From: Pseudomonadota bacterium
GTDB taxonomy: Bacteria > Pseudomonadota > Alphaproteobacteria > Rhodospirillales > Casp-alpha2
Reading direction: 5' to 3'
DNA length: 9,235 bases
NCBI GenBank assembly: GCA_022563215.1
Contig: JADFNT010000044.1
Location: 1-9,235 of the forward strand
Made by a program: the position numbers and the translations under genes. Shown piece by piece: positions 1 to 7,790 of the stretch (the first letter of the stretch is position 1; each line of letters starts with the position of its first letter). Under the pieces are notes generated by a model. The model worked only from the letters and a program-made list of their open reading frames with translations. It had not been told where the DNA came from and ran no database searches.

Positions 1-80
1 CGGCCCGCCAACCTGGCTCGGGCAAGCTGAAGGCGCTCTGCGACGCGCCGGGAACCTACGTCAAGGTGCGCTCGGGCTAG
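1..80 (+). CDS. C-terminal end of an unidentified protein (partial)
   Basis: The frame starting at base 3 stays open for 25 codons from the window edge to a TAG at 78-80 and ends in the residues GTYVKVRSG. I do not recognise the protein and cannot name a family from so short a tail. Support for a real gene is the uninterrupted frame, the GC-rich codon choice and the position: the stop lies only 4 nt before the ATG of the methyltransferase, which is typical of two genes in one operon. The 5' part lies outside the window. Confidence 0.45.
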   Translation, partial: ARQPGSGKLKALCDAPGTYVKVRSG

Positions 81-84
81 GCCG

Positions 85-906
85 ATGCCGCGCACCGACG
101 GCGAACAGGCGCTGATCGAGCGCTTCTCGAATACCTACCGGCACCTGACCCAATCGGAAACCATGCTCGAAATCGAGCGCGCCGTGTGCGGCTGCGATTA
201 CGGCTGCACAAGCTGGACGACGAGGGAGGAAGCCGACGACATCGGCAATATCCTGGGCCTCGGCCCGGCAACGCGGTACCTGGAAATCGGCGCCGGGTCC
301 GGCTGGCCGGGGCTCTATCTGGCCAAACGGACGGGCTGCGAGGCGGCCCTCATCGACCTGCCCCTGGAGGGCCTGCAAGCGGCCCGCAAAAGGGCCGACA
401 AGGACGGCCTGGCGGAGCGATGCCGGATCGTCCAGGCCGACGGGGCGGCGCTGCCGTTTCCCGGTGGCAGGTTCGACGCCATCTATCATTCCGACGTGCT
501 GTGCTGCCTGGTCGAGAAACAGGCGGTGCTGGAGGAATGCCGCCGCGTCGCCGGCAACCAAGCCAAGATGGTGTTCTCGGTCATCTCCATCGCCACCGGG
601 CTGTCGGACGCGGATTACGGAACCGCCGCCGCCGGCGGCCCGACGTTCATCGAGTCGCCGATGGACTATGCGGAAATGCTGGCATGCACGGGCTGGACCG
701 TCACCGCCCGGGGCGACGTGACGGCGGAATATAGCGAAACCTTCGCCAAAATGTTCGGCTTTGAGAAGGCCAACGTCGACGAGATCGAGCGCGTCCACGA
801 CGCCGAAGGCGCGGCGGACCTGATGGCCCGTCGCCAGCGCACCCTCGAGGCGCTGGAGCGGAATCTACTGAGGCGGGAGATTTTCGCCGCCGTGCCGGCG
901 GGGTGA
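85..906 (+). CDS. class I SAM-dependent methyltransferase
   Basis: A 273-residue soluble protein with a Rossmann-type methyltransferase fold (Methyltransf_11/25 style). Visible motifs are the SAM-binding glycine loop LEIGAGSG (residues 66-73), the acidic residue after strand 2 (D91 in ALIDLP), D119 in the ADGAALPF segment, and the strand-4 motif FDAIYHSDVL (130-139). Residues 1-60 form a helical lid. It contains the Cys-rich motif CGCDYGCTSWTT (35-46), whose general form (xxDYGxxxxTT) I recall from small-molecule methyltransferases. No signal peptide or membrane helix is seen. The acceptor cannot be deduced. The ATG at 85 follows the preceding stop by 4 nt, suggesting co-transcription, but there is no clear Shine-Dalgarno, so a later start such as Met27 is possible. 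The downstream neighbours differ in composition and do not point to a pathway. Confidence 0.85.
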   Translation: MPRTDGEQALIERFSNTYRHLTQSETMLEIERAVCGCDYGCTSWTTREEADDIGNILGLGPATRYLEIGAGSGWPGLYLAKRTGCEAALIDLPLEGLQAARKRADKDGLAERCRIVQADGAALPFPGGRFDAIYHSDVLCCLVEKQAVLEECRRVAGNQAKMVFSVISIATGLSDADYGTAAAGGPTFIESPMDYAEMLACTGWTVTARGDVTAEYSETFAKMFGFEKANVDEIERVHDAEGAADLMARRQRTLEALERNLLRREIFAAVPAG

Positions 907-977
907 GGGGGGCCTAGGCCGACCGCTATAACGAAGAAACGGCGTGAACGGCTAGTGGCCTGTATTACCTAAATTGT

Positions 978-1020
978 ACCCCGACGACGGCGCCGCGGGG
1001 TTTCCGACCGGGAGCGGTCG
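978..1020 (+). terminator. two adjacent hairpins, possible weak terminator
   Basis: The first hairpin has arms ACCCCG (978-983) and CGGGGT (996-1001). The second has perfect 6-bp arms CGACCG (1005-1010) and CGGTCG (1015-1020) with the 4-nt loop GGAG. They lie about 70-115 nt after the methyltransferase stop. Only TTT follows the first stem and TTACAG the second, so neither has a proper U-tract. Termination is therefore a guess from position. Confidence 0.25.
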
Positions 1021-1079
1021 TTACAGTCCTTGCCAGTCACTGAGCGTTTTTGGATGATGAGTGGACAATCGAAGCAATA

Positions 1080-1154
1080 ATGTCCGCTTTAACCCGCAGA
1101 GCGGACCAAATGGCAGGTCGGCGTTTAGGTCCGCTAATAGCCAAAAGCGGACAT
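1080..1154. repeat. nested inverted repeat with four alternating GTCCGCT motifs
   Basis: The outer arms are a perfect 11-bp inverted repeat: ATGTCCGCTTT (1080-1090) and AAAGCGGACAT (1144-1154). Inside is a second pair, AGCGGACC (1100-1107) and GGTCCGCT (1128-1135). The heptamer GTCCGCT thus occurs four times in alternating orientation: 1082-1088 (+), 1100-1106 (-), 1129-1135 (+) and 1146-1152 (-). Either two small hairpins or one cruciform-like structure can form. The AATGTCCGCTTT signature resembles dispersed intergenic repeats that I recall from alphaproteobacterial genomes; that link is from memory. The same core recurs at 3206-3307. Confidence 0.65.
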
Positions 1155-1321
1155 GCGGCCGCAAGAACTTGAAATGTAAAATTCTTCAAAAGTGCCATAT
1201 AACTTTCAGCTATAAACAACCAACAGCCGAAGGCGGGAACTATCCGGTAACAGACTTGCGCCGCCTTCGAGGGCCACCGGCAGCAAAGCTGCAGCGGATG
1301 GCGTTGGTCCAGGCCAGCCCG

Positions 1322-1621
1322 TCATATGACACTGAGCACGACCATACCGATAACCGTTACGATCCGCGCAAAGTCAGCCACGCGACGTTCACCGGTGAAT
1401 CGTTCGGCTGAACGCCACACGCCTACTAAGACGATGGCATTGTATGGCACAGGGAAAGCGTAACCGACAATGAACGCCGAAATCGGGCGATCAGCCATGA
1501 TCAGGAAAAGAAAAAGTGCGCTGGACACAACATTGACGATGAGACCGCCGAAAACAGCCCAGTTCCAAAACGCATTTTGGAGCGTCAGTTTGCCATGCCA
1601 GAGACGACACAAGTTCTTCAT
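1322..1621 (-). CDS. small three-helix membrane protein, uncharacterised
   Basis: A 99-residue integral membrane protein. Hydrophobic stretches lie at about residues 20-43, 48-70 and 85-98, giving three likely transmembrane helices. A short basic-amphipathic N-terminus (MKNLCRLWHGKL) precedes the first helix, and a basic loop (RSAERFTGERR) lies between the last two. The conserved-looking pieces AFWNWA, PVPYN, VLVGVWRSA and DFARI resemble a small family of hypothetical proteins I recall from Proteobacteria, with no known function. The ATG at 1621 has no strong Shine-Dalgarno. The gene diverges from the TPR-methyltransferase gene with about 148 bp between starts. Base composition is lower in GC than in the flanking operons. 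Confidence that it is a real gene comes from the coherent topology and family resemblance. Confidence 0.7.
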   Translation of the reverse strand: MKNLCRLWHGKLTLQNAFWNWAVFGGLIVNVVSSALFLFLIMADRPISAFIVGYAFPVPYNAIVLVGVWRSAERFTGERRVADFARIVTVIGMVVLSVI

Positions 1622-1668
1622 AGAGTTGAGATGCTACGATTGAATTTTGGGGAAGTCCATCGCGCCTG

Positions 1669-1699
1669 AATGTCGCAAATCGGTTCAAAACCAGACATT
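1669..1699. repeat. short inverted repeat, possible degenerate copy of the GTCCGC family
   Basis: The arms AATGTC (1669-1674) and GACATT (1694-1699) are perfect 6-bp inverted copies separated by 19 bp. The spacing and the AATGTC...GACATT ends are like those of the repeat at 1080-1154, but the GTCCGC core is decayed. It lies in the divergent intergenic region between the membrane protein and TPR genes, so it could also be a regulator site. Six-base arms can occur by chance. Confidence 0.3.
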
Positions 1700-1769
1700 A
1701 GGCCACCGGATTGTTGCGGAATGAACGCAGTTCTCCTGGCGGGGGAATGGGGATAAGATTGTCGGGGTT

Positions 1770-3188
1770 TTGGCCTATCCAGGAAATGTGGAATATCTAT
1801 TGAACAGAGCAGAAAAACGCCGCCAACGGAAACTAGCTAAGAAGAGCCGACGCTTGGCACCCATCGGTGGACAACCGACGGGAAATGCCCCAGATATCCA
1901 ACAAGCCTTGGACCTCGCCGTGCACCACCACAAGGCGGGTGACCTACCTAAAGCCGAGGGCATCTATCAACAGATATTGCAAGCCGACCCCAATCAGCCT
2001 GTCGCCTTGCATCTGCTTGGTGTGATTGCCCATCAAGTGGGAAACCACGACACCGCCGTTGATCTCATCACCAAGGCCCTCGCCATCAAGCCCGATTACG
2101 CCGAGGCGCATAACAACCTTGGCAACGTGTTAAAAGAACGGGGGAATCTGGATGAGGCCGTGGCAAGCTTTCACAAGGCCCTCGCCATCAAGCCCGATTA
2201 CGCCGAGGCGCACTACAACCTTGGCAATGCGTTAACAGAATTGGGGCGGATCGATGAGGCCGTTGCCAGCTACCACAAGGCCCTCACCATCAAGCCCGAT
2301 TACCTCGAGGCGCATAGTAACCTTGGCAATGCGCTCCAGAACCTGGAACGGCTGGATGAAGCCGTCGCCAGTTACCACAAGGCCCTAGCCATCAAGCCCG
2401 ATTGCGCCGAGGCGCATAACAACCTTGGTATTGTACTCCAAGAACTGGGGCGGCCAGACGAGGCGTTGAAAAGTTACCGCCACGCCCTGGACATCGACCC
2501 CGGGCTGCAGTATGCGCGCCATTTAATTTCCTCAATCAGCGGCGAAACTACGGACATCGCCCCGGAAGAATATATCCGCAAGTTGTTCGACGACTACGCG
2601 CCAAGATTCGACGATCACCTGACCAACGCTTTGGGGTACAAAATCCCCACTCTGATGCGCCAGGCTGTTGACACCGTACCGGAGGTGCCGAAGACATTCC
2701 CCCGGGTGCTGGATCTTGGGTGCGGCACCGGAATGGTGGCGGAAAACTTCCGGGACATGGCGGGCGAAATCGACGGCGTCGACCTTTCGCCGAAGATGCT
2801 GGAACAGGCCGAGGCGAAAGGTGCCTACGCCAACCTCCATCTCGCCGATGTGCTTGATTTTCTCGAAGGGCCCGACGTGCGCCCCGCCGCATACGACCTT
2901 ATCCTGTCGGCTGATACCTTTATTTATATCGGCAAGCTGGACGGGATTTTTGCGGCCGCCCGCCGAGCCCTGACGGATAGTGGACTGTTCGTATTTTCGG
3001 TCGAACACCTGGAAGACGGCGATTTTAAGCTTCTGCCCAGTGGCCGCTATTCCCAAAGCGACACCTATATCGAAAAACTGGCGGCGGAATCCGGGTTCGC
3101 GGTCGTTTGCCACGACCCGGTCGTCGTGCGGATTGAAAAGGAAGTCCCCATTCCGGCCCGGATATTCGTGTTACGGGCCAACGTTTAA
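1770..3188 (+). CDS. TPR-repeat protein fused to a SAM-dependent methyltransferase
   Basis: A 472-residue two-part protein. Residues 1-41 are basic (RAEKRRQRKLAKKSRR). Six 34-residue tetratricopeptide repeats follow at about 42-245, with the usual A-x-x-x-L-G-N and E-A-x-x-x-Y signatures. The C-terminal half (about 260-472) is a class I methyltransferase with SAM loop VLDLGCGTG (313-321), acidic D338 in GVDLS and the strand-4 motif ADTFIYIGKL (381-390). TPRs usually bind a partner protein, so the enzyme may methylate or be recruited by a protein partner; the substrate is unknown. Similar fusions are frequent in Rhodospirillales. The start is uncertain: an in-frame TGA at 1722-1724 and no ATG afterwards leave TTG at 1770 as the first usual start codon, with GTG at 1788 as an alternative. 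Neither has a well-spaced Shine-Dalgarno. GC is lower than in the flanking genes. Confidence 0.85.
   Translation: MAYPGNVEYLLNRAEKRRQRKLAKKSRRLAPIGGQPTGNAPDIQQALDLAVHHHKAGDLPKAEGIYQQILQADPNQPVALHLLGVIAHQVGNHDTAVDLITKALAIKPDYAEAHNNLGNVLKERGNLDEAVASFHKALAIKPDYAEAHYNLGNALTELGRIDEAVASYHKALTIKPDYLEAHSNLGNALQNLERLDEAVASYHKALAIKPDCAEAHNNLGIVLQELGRPDEALKSYRHALDIDPGLQYARHLISSISGETTDIAPEEYIRKLFDDYAPRFDDHLTNALGYKIPTLMRQAVDTVPEVPKTFPRVLDLGCGTGMVAENFRDMAGEIDGVDLSPKMLEQAEAKGAYANLHLADVLDFLEGPDVRPAAYDLILSADTFIYIGKLDGIFAAARRALTDSGLFVFSVEHLEDGDFKLLPSGRYSQSDTYIEKLAAESGFAVVCHDPVVVRIEKEVPIPARIFVLRANV
2073..2480 (+). repeat. 102-bp tandem repeats inside the TPR coding region
   Basis: Four consecutive 102-bp units start at 2073, 2175, 2277 and 2379, each encoding one 34-residue TPR. 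The first 38 nt of units 1 and 2 (2073-2110 and 2175-2212) are identical. Units 3 and 4 differ there by a few substitutions and the fourth diverges towards its end. The nucleotide-level identity points to recent duplication rather than only protein-level constraint. Confidence 0.8.
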
Positions 3189-3205
3189 TGAAAAGCAATA
3201 AAGTG

Positions 3206-3307
3206 GCGGACGGCGGAAAACCCGTCATCGCAAGGTCCGCTTGTGGCTATTTTCAGACATTCAGGTCCGACAAAACCAATGTCTCATTCCCACCTGTTGG
3301 CGGACCT
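3206..3307. repeat. nested inverted repeats with GTCCGC core, second copy in window
   Basis: The outer arms AGGTCCGC (3233-3240) and GCGGACCT (3300-3307) are perfect 8-bp inverted copies. Nested inside are 7-bp arms AGACATT (3255-3261) and AATGTCT (3278-3284). A further GCGGAC lies at 3206-3211 and a near-copy GGTCCGA at 3264-3270. The core matches the repeat at 1080-1154 and the ends match 1669-1699, so this seems to be one dispersed repeat family. A role as a bidirectional transcription-end structure between convergent genes is conceivable. Confidence 0.5.
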
Positions 3308-3315
3308 CGCCACCC

Positions 3316-3344
3316 TTGACAGAACCCTTAAAATGTTCTATATT
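3316..3344 (+). promoter_or_regulatory. strong sigma70-type promoter with no evident gene
   Basis: A perfect -35 hexamer TTGACA (3316-3321) is separated by 17 bp from TATATT (3339-3344), five of six matches to TATAAT. Transcription would run rightwards from about 3351. The only downstream gene on that strand lies beyond the window, because the next genes are on the minus strand; a transcript would run through the tandem array and become antisense to the mutase gene. It could drive a non-coding RNA or be a displaced leader. Confidence 0.6.
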
Positions 3345-3349
3345 CGTTC
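3335..3349 (+). promoter_or_regulatory. LexA-like box GTTC-N7-GTTC overlapping the -10
   Basis: GTTC at 3335-3338 and GTTC at 3346-3349 are separated by exactly seven bases, the direct-repeat form reported for LexA operators in Alphaproteobacteria. It overlaps the -10 hexamer of the promoter at 3316-3344, the expected place for repression. No SOS gene follows, so this may be an SOS-controlled RNA or a chance match. Confidence 0.4.
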
Positions 3350-3375
3350 TTTATCCTCCGGACGCTGCCGGGGCC

Positions 3376-3386
3376 GCTCTTTGACA
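3376..3386 (+). promoter_or_regulatory. boxA-like antitermination element
   Basis: GCTCTTTGACA matches the boxA consensus (TGCTCTTTAACA) found in rRNA leaders, in the form with TTTGACA that I associate with alphaproteobacterial rrn leaders. It lies about 25 nt downstream of the expected start of the promoter at 3316-3344, as in an rrn leader. No 16S gene follows; the sequence passes into the tandem array instead. Confidence 0.4.
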
Positions 3387-3459
3387 TCGTGAATAAGTGA
3401 GAATCGGCCCGCCCCCAATGGCTCAGGGGCCCGCCGAAATGCGCCAAAATCCTTTAAAA

Positions 3460-3577
3460 AACGACCCCCAAAGGCCACCGGACAACCACCAAATGTCCAC
3501 CCAATGACCACCCGATGTCCACCGAATGTCCACCCGATGCACACCGAATGCCGACCAATGCCCACCGTTGCACACCG
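3460..3577. repeat. 11-bp tandem repeat array, about eleven degenerate units
   Basis: Units begin at 3460, 3471, 3482, 3493, 3504, 3515, 3526, 3537 and 3548 with an exact period of 11 bp. Two 10-bp steps follow, to units at 3558 and 3568. The best-conserved units read ATGTCCACCGA or ATGTCCACCCG; the ACC core persists even in the most diverged ones. Eight-base inverted arms TGAGAATC (3398-3405) and GATTCTCA (3582-3589) lie outside the array. The period is not a multiple of three, so the array is not a coding repeat; it is close to one DNA helical turn. Confidence 0.75.
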
Positions 3578-3615
3578 TGGGGATTCTCAGCCTGGAATCG
3601 GGGCCGCGCCGCCGC

Positions 3616-5367
<1,752 letters not shown>

Positions 5368-5370
5368 CGG

Positions 5371-6357
5371 TCAGTCCTCGTTGATCCTGTCCAACAGTTT
5401 CAGCGCCGCCTCGTGGGGGTCCATCGAGCGGTCCCGAACCCGGTCCATCAACCCCGAAAGCTTATCACGGCGGTCCCGGAAGTCTTTGCGGATTATGTCC
5501 TCGGCGGTCTTCAGGACCCGCATCTCGAGAATCTGCCGGCGACGCTCCTCCAGGCCGCCAGAGTCCGCCAGGTGCCGGCCGTGGCCGTCGATGGCAGCCA
5601 GCAGGTCGTCGATGCCTTCAACCGTCTCGGCGCTGGTCGGCACCACCGGCACCCGCCAACCGCCTTCGTGCATGTCCATCGCCCGCACGCCCAGGGTCAG
5701 CATGCCCTTGAGGTCGGTGATGGTGGCGTTGGAATCGGCCCGGTCGCATTTCGACACCACATGGATGTCGGCGATTTCCAGGATCCCGGCCTTGATCGCC
5801 TGAATCTCGTCGCCGAGGCCCGGGGCCGAGATCACGACCACCGTATGCGCCGCCTGCACCACGTCGACCTCGTCCTGGCCGACGCCGACGGTCTCGATAA
5901 GGATGAGGTCGAAACCGGCGGCATCGAGCACGTCCACCGCCTCGAGGCTGGACCGGGCCAGGCCGCCGAGCGCGCCGCGCGTCGCCATGGAGCGGATGAA
6001 GACGCCGTCGTCGCCGGTCAGCTCGGTCATCCGCACCCGGTCGCCGAGGATGGCGCCGCCGGAAAACGGGCTCGACGGGTCGATGGCGACGATGCCGACG
6101 CGCCGCCCCGAGGCCCGCATCGCCTTCGCCAGGACGTCCACCAGGGTCGATTTGCCGCTGCCGGGGACGCCGGTGATGCCGATCACGTGGGCGTTGCCGG
6201 CGCGGCGGAAGATTTCCGCCAAGGCCGGCCGGCTTTCCGGTTTCGCCGCCTCGGCCAGCGAGATCATGCGGGCGATGGCGCGCACATTGCCCTTCTCCAC
6301 GCCGTCGAGCAGGTCCATGCCGAGATCATTTTTGCCGCCAGTTTTCTTGGCGCTCAT
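5371..6357 (-). CDS. meaB: MeaB/ArgK-family GTPase, mutase chaperone
   Basis: A 328-residue G3E-type P-loop GTPase that by family knowledge protects and reloads adenosylcobalamin in acyl-CoA mutases. Walker A is GVPGSGKST (63-71). The switch segment DPSSPFSGGAILGDRVRM occupies 93-110, ETVGVGQ 155-161, and the guanine-recognition motif SKCD (202-205) takes the place of the more usual NKxD. The C-terminal region (about 260-328) is helical, as expected for the dimerisation arm. The length is normal for the family. The ATG overlaps the stop of the ligase gene by 4 nt (ATGA), and the mutase gene starts 3 nt after this stop, so expression with the mutase is almost certain. Sitting between ligase and mutase, it is most likely dedicated to this mutase, like MeaH next to HcmA, rather than being the general methylmalonyl-CoA mutase chaperone. 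Confidence 0.92.
   Translation of the reverse strand: MSAKKTGGKNDLGMDLLDGVEKGNVRAIARMISLAEAAKPESRPALAEIFRRAGNAHVIGITGVPGSGKSTLVDVLAKAMRASGRRVGIVAIDPSSPFSGGAILGDRVRMTELTGDDGVFIRSMATRGALGGLARSSLEAVDVLDAAGFDLILIETVGVGQDEVDVVQAAHTVVVISAPGLGDEIQAIKAGILEIADIHVVSKCDRADSNATITDLKGMLTLGVRAMDMHEGGWRVPVVPTSAETVEGIDDLLAAIDGHGRHLADSGGLEERRRQILEMRVLKTAEDIIRKDFRDRRDKLSGLMDRVRDRSMDPHEAALKLLDRINED
5375..5379 (-). promoter_or_regulatory. ribosome binding site of the mutase large subunit
   Basis: GAGGA on the minus strand lies 7 nt before the ATG at 5367, within the last codons of the MeaB gene. It decides the start: the next in-frame Met (residue 29) has no comparable site, so the Lys-rich N-terminal tail should be translated. 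Confidence 0.7.
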
Positions 6358-7781
6358 TCCCCTCGGCCCCCGCCGATCAGCGACTCGAACAGGTCGCGGT
6401 CGTCGATGACCCGCCGGGCCTTGAAATCGGTGCGCGGGATGGTGTCCGACTTAACGATCTCGACCCGGGCGCGGACGCCCAAGACGGTGCCCAGGTCCTT
6501 TTCCGCCCGGTCCCGGAGCGCCGCCAGCGCGTCGTCGCCCTTGGCGAAGACGTCCTCGAGGGCGTCCATGCGCACCAGAAGTTCGTCCATGGCGCCTTCG
6601 CGGCTGATGATGATGCGGTGCTCGCCGCCGTAGCCGGGAAGCTGGTTCAGGACGCCGTCGATGGCGCTGGGGTAGATGTTCTCGCCCCGGATGGTGAACA
6701 TGTCGTCGATGCGCCCGTAAATGCCGTCGGGCAGGCGCGGATAGGTGCGCCCGCACGGATTGTCGGCGCCGTCGGTCCAATGGGTCAGGTCGCCCGACAG
6801 CAGCCGGATCATCGGCTGCGAGGTGCGCTCCAGGTGGGTGTAGACGAGCGTCCCCTGCTCCCCCCAACCGACCCGGGAATGGGACTTGGGGTCGCAGACC
6901 TCGGTGTAGACCATGTCCTGCCACAACAGCATGCCGTCGGTCTCCTTGGAGCCGGCGGCGGTCATCCACGGCGTCATTTCCGCCATGGAGCCGGAGTCGA
7001 TGACCTGGGCGCCGTAAATCTCCTCGATGCGGTTCTTGAGGCTGGGGATCGAGGCCCCGGGTTCGCCGGAGAAGAACAGCAATTCGAGTTCGAAGTCGCG
7101 GGGTTCGATCCCCTCGGCGACGGCCGTTTCCGCCAGGTGCAGGGCATAGCTGGGGGTGCCGTAGAAGGCCTTCGGCTTGGTCAGTTGCATCCACATGGCG
7201 GCGCGCGCGGTCATGCCGGTGGCCCCGGCGCCGAAGGGAAAGGTTTTCGCCCCCAGCCGCTCGGCCCCGATCAGGGTCCCCCACGATCCCATGTAGAGGC
7301 TGAATACCGAGCCGATGAAGACCATGTCGCCGGGGCGAAGCCCCATGCCCCACATGACCCGGGCCTGGTTGTTGGCGATCACCGACCAGTCGTCGCGGCC
7401 GATGGCGAAGACCGTCGGCCGGCCCGTGGTGCCCGACGTGCCGTGGATGTGGTGGATTTCCGTCTCGGCGACGCAGAGGTAATCGCCGAAGGGCTCGTTC
7501 TCGGCCTGAGACGCGCGCAGTTCCGCCTTGGTGGTCACCGGCACGCGCTCGAAATCCTCCAGGCTCTTGATCTGGTCCGGATGCACCCCCGCGTCGTCCC
7601 ATTTTCGGCGGTAAAAGGGCGCCTTGTCATAAGCGTAAGCCATGACCGCCCGCAGCCGTTCGATGATCGCCGCCTCCCTGTCGCCGGGGGCCATGGTTTC
7701 GCGGACCGGAAACCAGTAACGGCTGTCGGCGTCCGGCATGGTGCCGGGATCGTAGGAAGGCGGAAAAGACCAGGATTCCAT
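6354..7781 (-). CDS. phenylacetate-CoA ligase-family acyl-CoA synthetase
   Basis: A 475-residue adenylate-forming enzyme that activates a carboxylic acid with ATP and CoA through an acyl-AMP. Visible motifs are the P-loop HGTSGTTGRPT (113-123), FSGEPGAS (237-244), DSGSMAEMTPW (262-272), SGDL with the ribose-binding Asp (329-332), YGRIDDMFTIRGENIYP (355-371), and catalytic Lys454 in TDFKARRVID. Length and motifs fit the PaaK family rather than the longer acetyl-CoA synthetases. As far as I recall, the 2-hydroxyisobutyrate-CoA ligase of Aquincola, which sits beside hcmA/hcmB, is also of this type and size. Its place between the small subunit gene and meaB makes it the likely supplier of the mutase substrate; phenylacetate is improbable because no paa genes are present. 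The start ATG lies 9 nt after the small-subunit stop, with only a G-rich weak Shine-Dalgarno. Confidence 0.9.
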   Translation of the reverse strand: MESWSFPPSYDPGTMPDADSRYWFPVRETMAPGDREAAIIERLRAVMAYAYDKAPFYRRKWDDAGVHPDQIKSLEDFERVPVTTKAELRASQAENEPFGDYLCVAETEIHHIHGTSGTTGRPTVFAIGRDDWSVIANNQARVMWGMGLRPGDMVFIGSVFSLYMGSWGTLIGAERLGAKTFPFGAGATGMTARAAMWMQLTKPKAFYGTPSYALHLAETAVAEGIEPRDFELELLFFSGEPGASIPSLKNRIEEIYGAQVIDSGSMAEMTPWMTAAGSKETDGMLLWQDMVYTEVCDPKSHSRVGWGEQGTLVYTHLERTSQPMIRLLSGDLTHWTDGADNPCGRTYPRLPDGIYGRIDDMFTIRGENIYPSAIDGVLNQLPGYGGEHRIIISREGAMDELLVRMDALEDVFAKGDDALAALRDRAEKDLGTVLGVRARVEIVKSDTIPRTDFKARRVIDDRDLFESLIGGGRGE

Positions 7782-7790
7782 GACCGCCCG

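Larger units (their letters stand above)
907..1321. other. 415-bp intergenic region without a convincing gene
   Basis: I see no gene here. Open frames on both strands (about 60 codons on the minus strand, 116 on the plus) run through the inverted repeat and have no family resemblance or ribosome binding site. The region holds a perfect 10-bp palindrome GGCCTAGGCC (911-920), two adjacent hairpins (978-1020) and the nested inverted repeat at 1080-1154. It also has an AT-rich patch: 1161-1220 contains 18 G/C out of 60, against about two-thirds G+C in the flanking genes. It lies between the 3' ends of the plus-strand methyltransferase and the minus-strand membrane protein gene. Confidence 0.6.
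3189..3615. other. 427-bp convergent intergenic region rich in signals but without a gene
   Basis: It lies between the 3' ends of the TPR-methyltransferase (+) and the mutase gene (-), where no promoter for either is needed. It contains nested inverted repeats, a strong promoter-like sequence, a LexA-like box, a boxA-like element and an 11-bp tandem array. Open frames here are translations of the array and are not credible. A 29-codon frame from ATG 3418 to TGA 3507 has no ribosome binding site. No U-tract terminator is evident for either flanking gene; a 5-bp stem GACGG/CCGTC (3209-3213 and 3222-3226) is too weak to call. Confidence 0.65.

Noticed and set aside
61..798. 245-codon minus-strand frame opposite the left methyltransferase
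   Set aside because: Same shadow effect; the plus-strand frame carries the complete methyltransferase motifs.
1037..1411. Short open frames on either strand in the left intergenic region
   Set aside because: They run through the GTCCGC inverted repeat and the AT-rich patch, lack ribosome binding sites and overlap the 3' end of the membrane protein gene.
3316..3386. Start of an rRNA operon
   Set aside because: Promoter and boxA are leader-like, but no 16S sequence follows, so only the leader-like element is reported.
3460..3577. CRISPR array
   Set aside because: Units are 10-11 bp, directly adjacent and degenerate, with no spacers and no cas genes.
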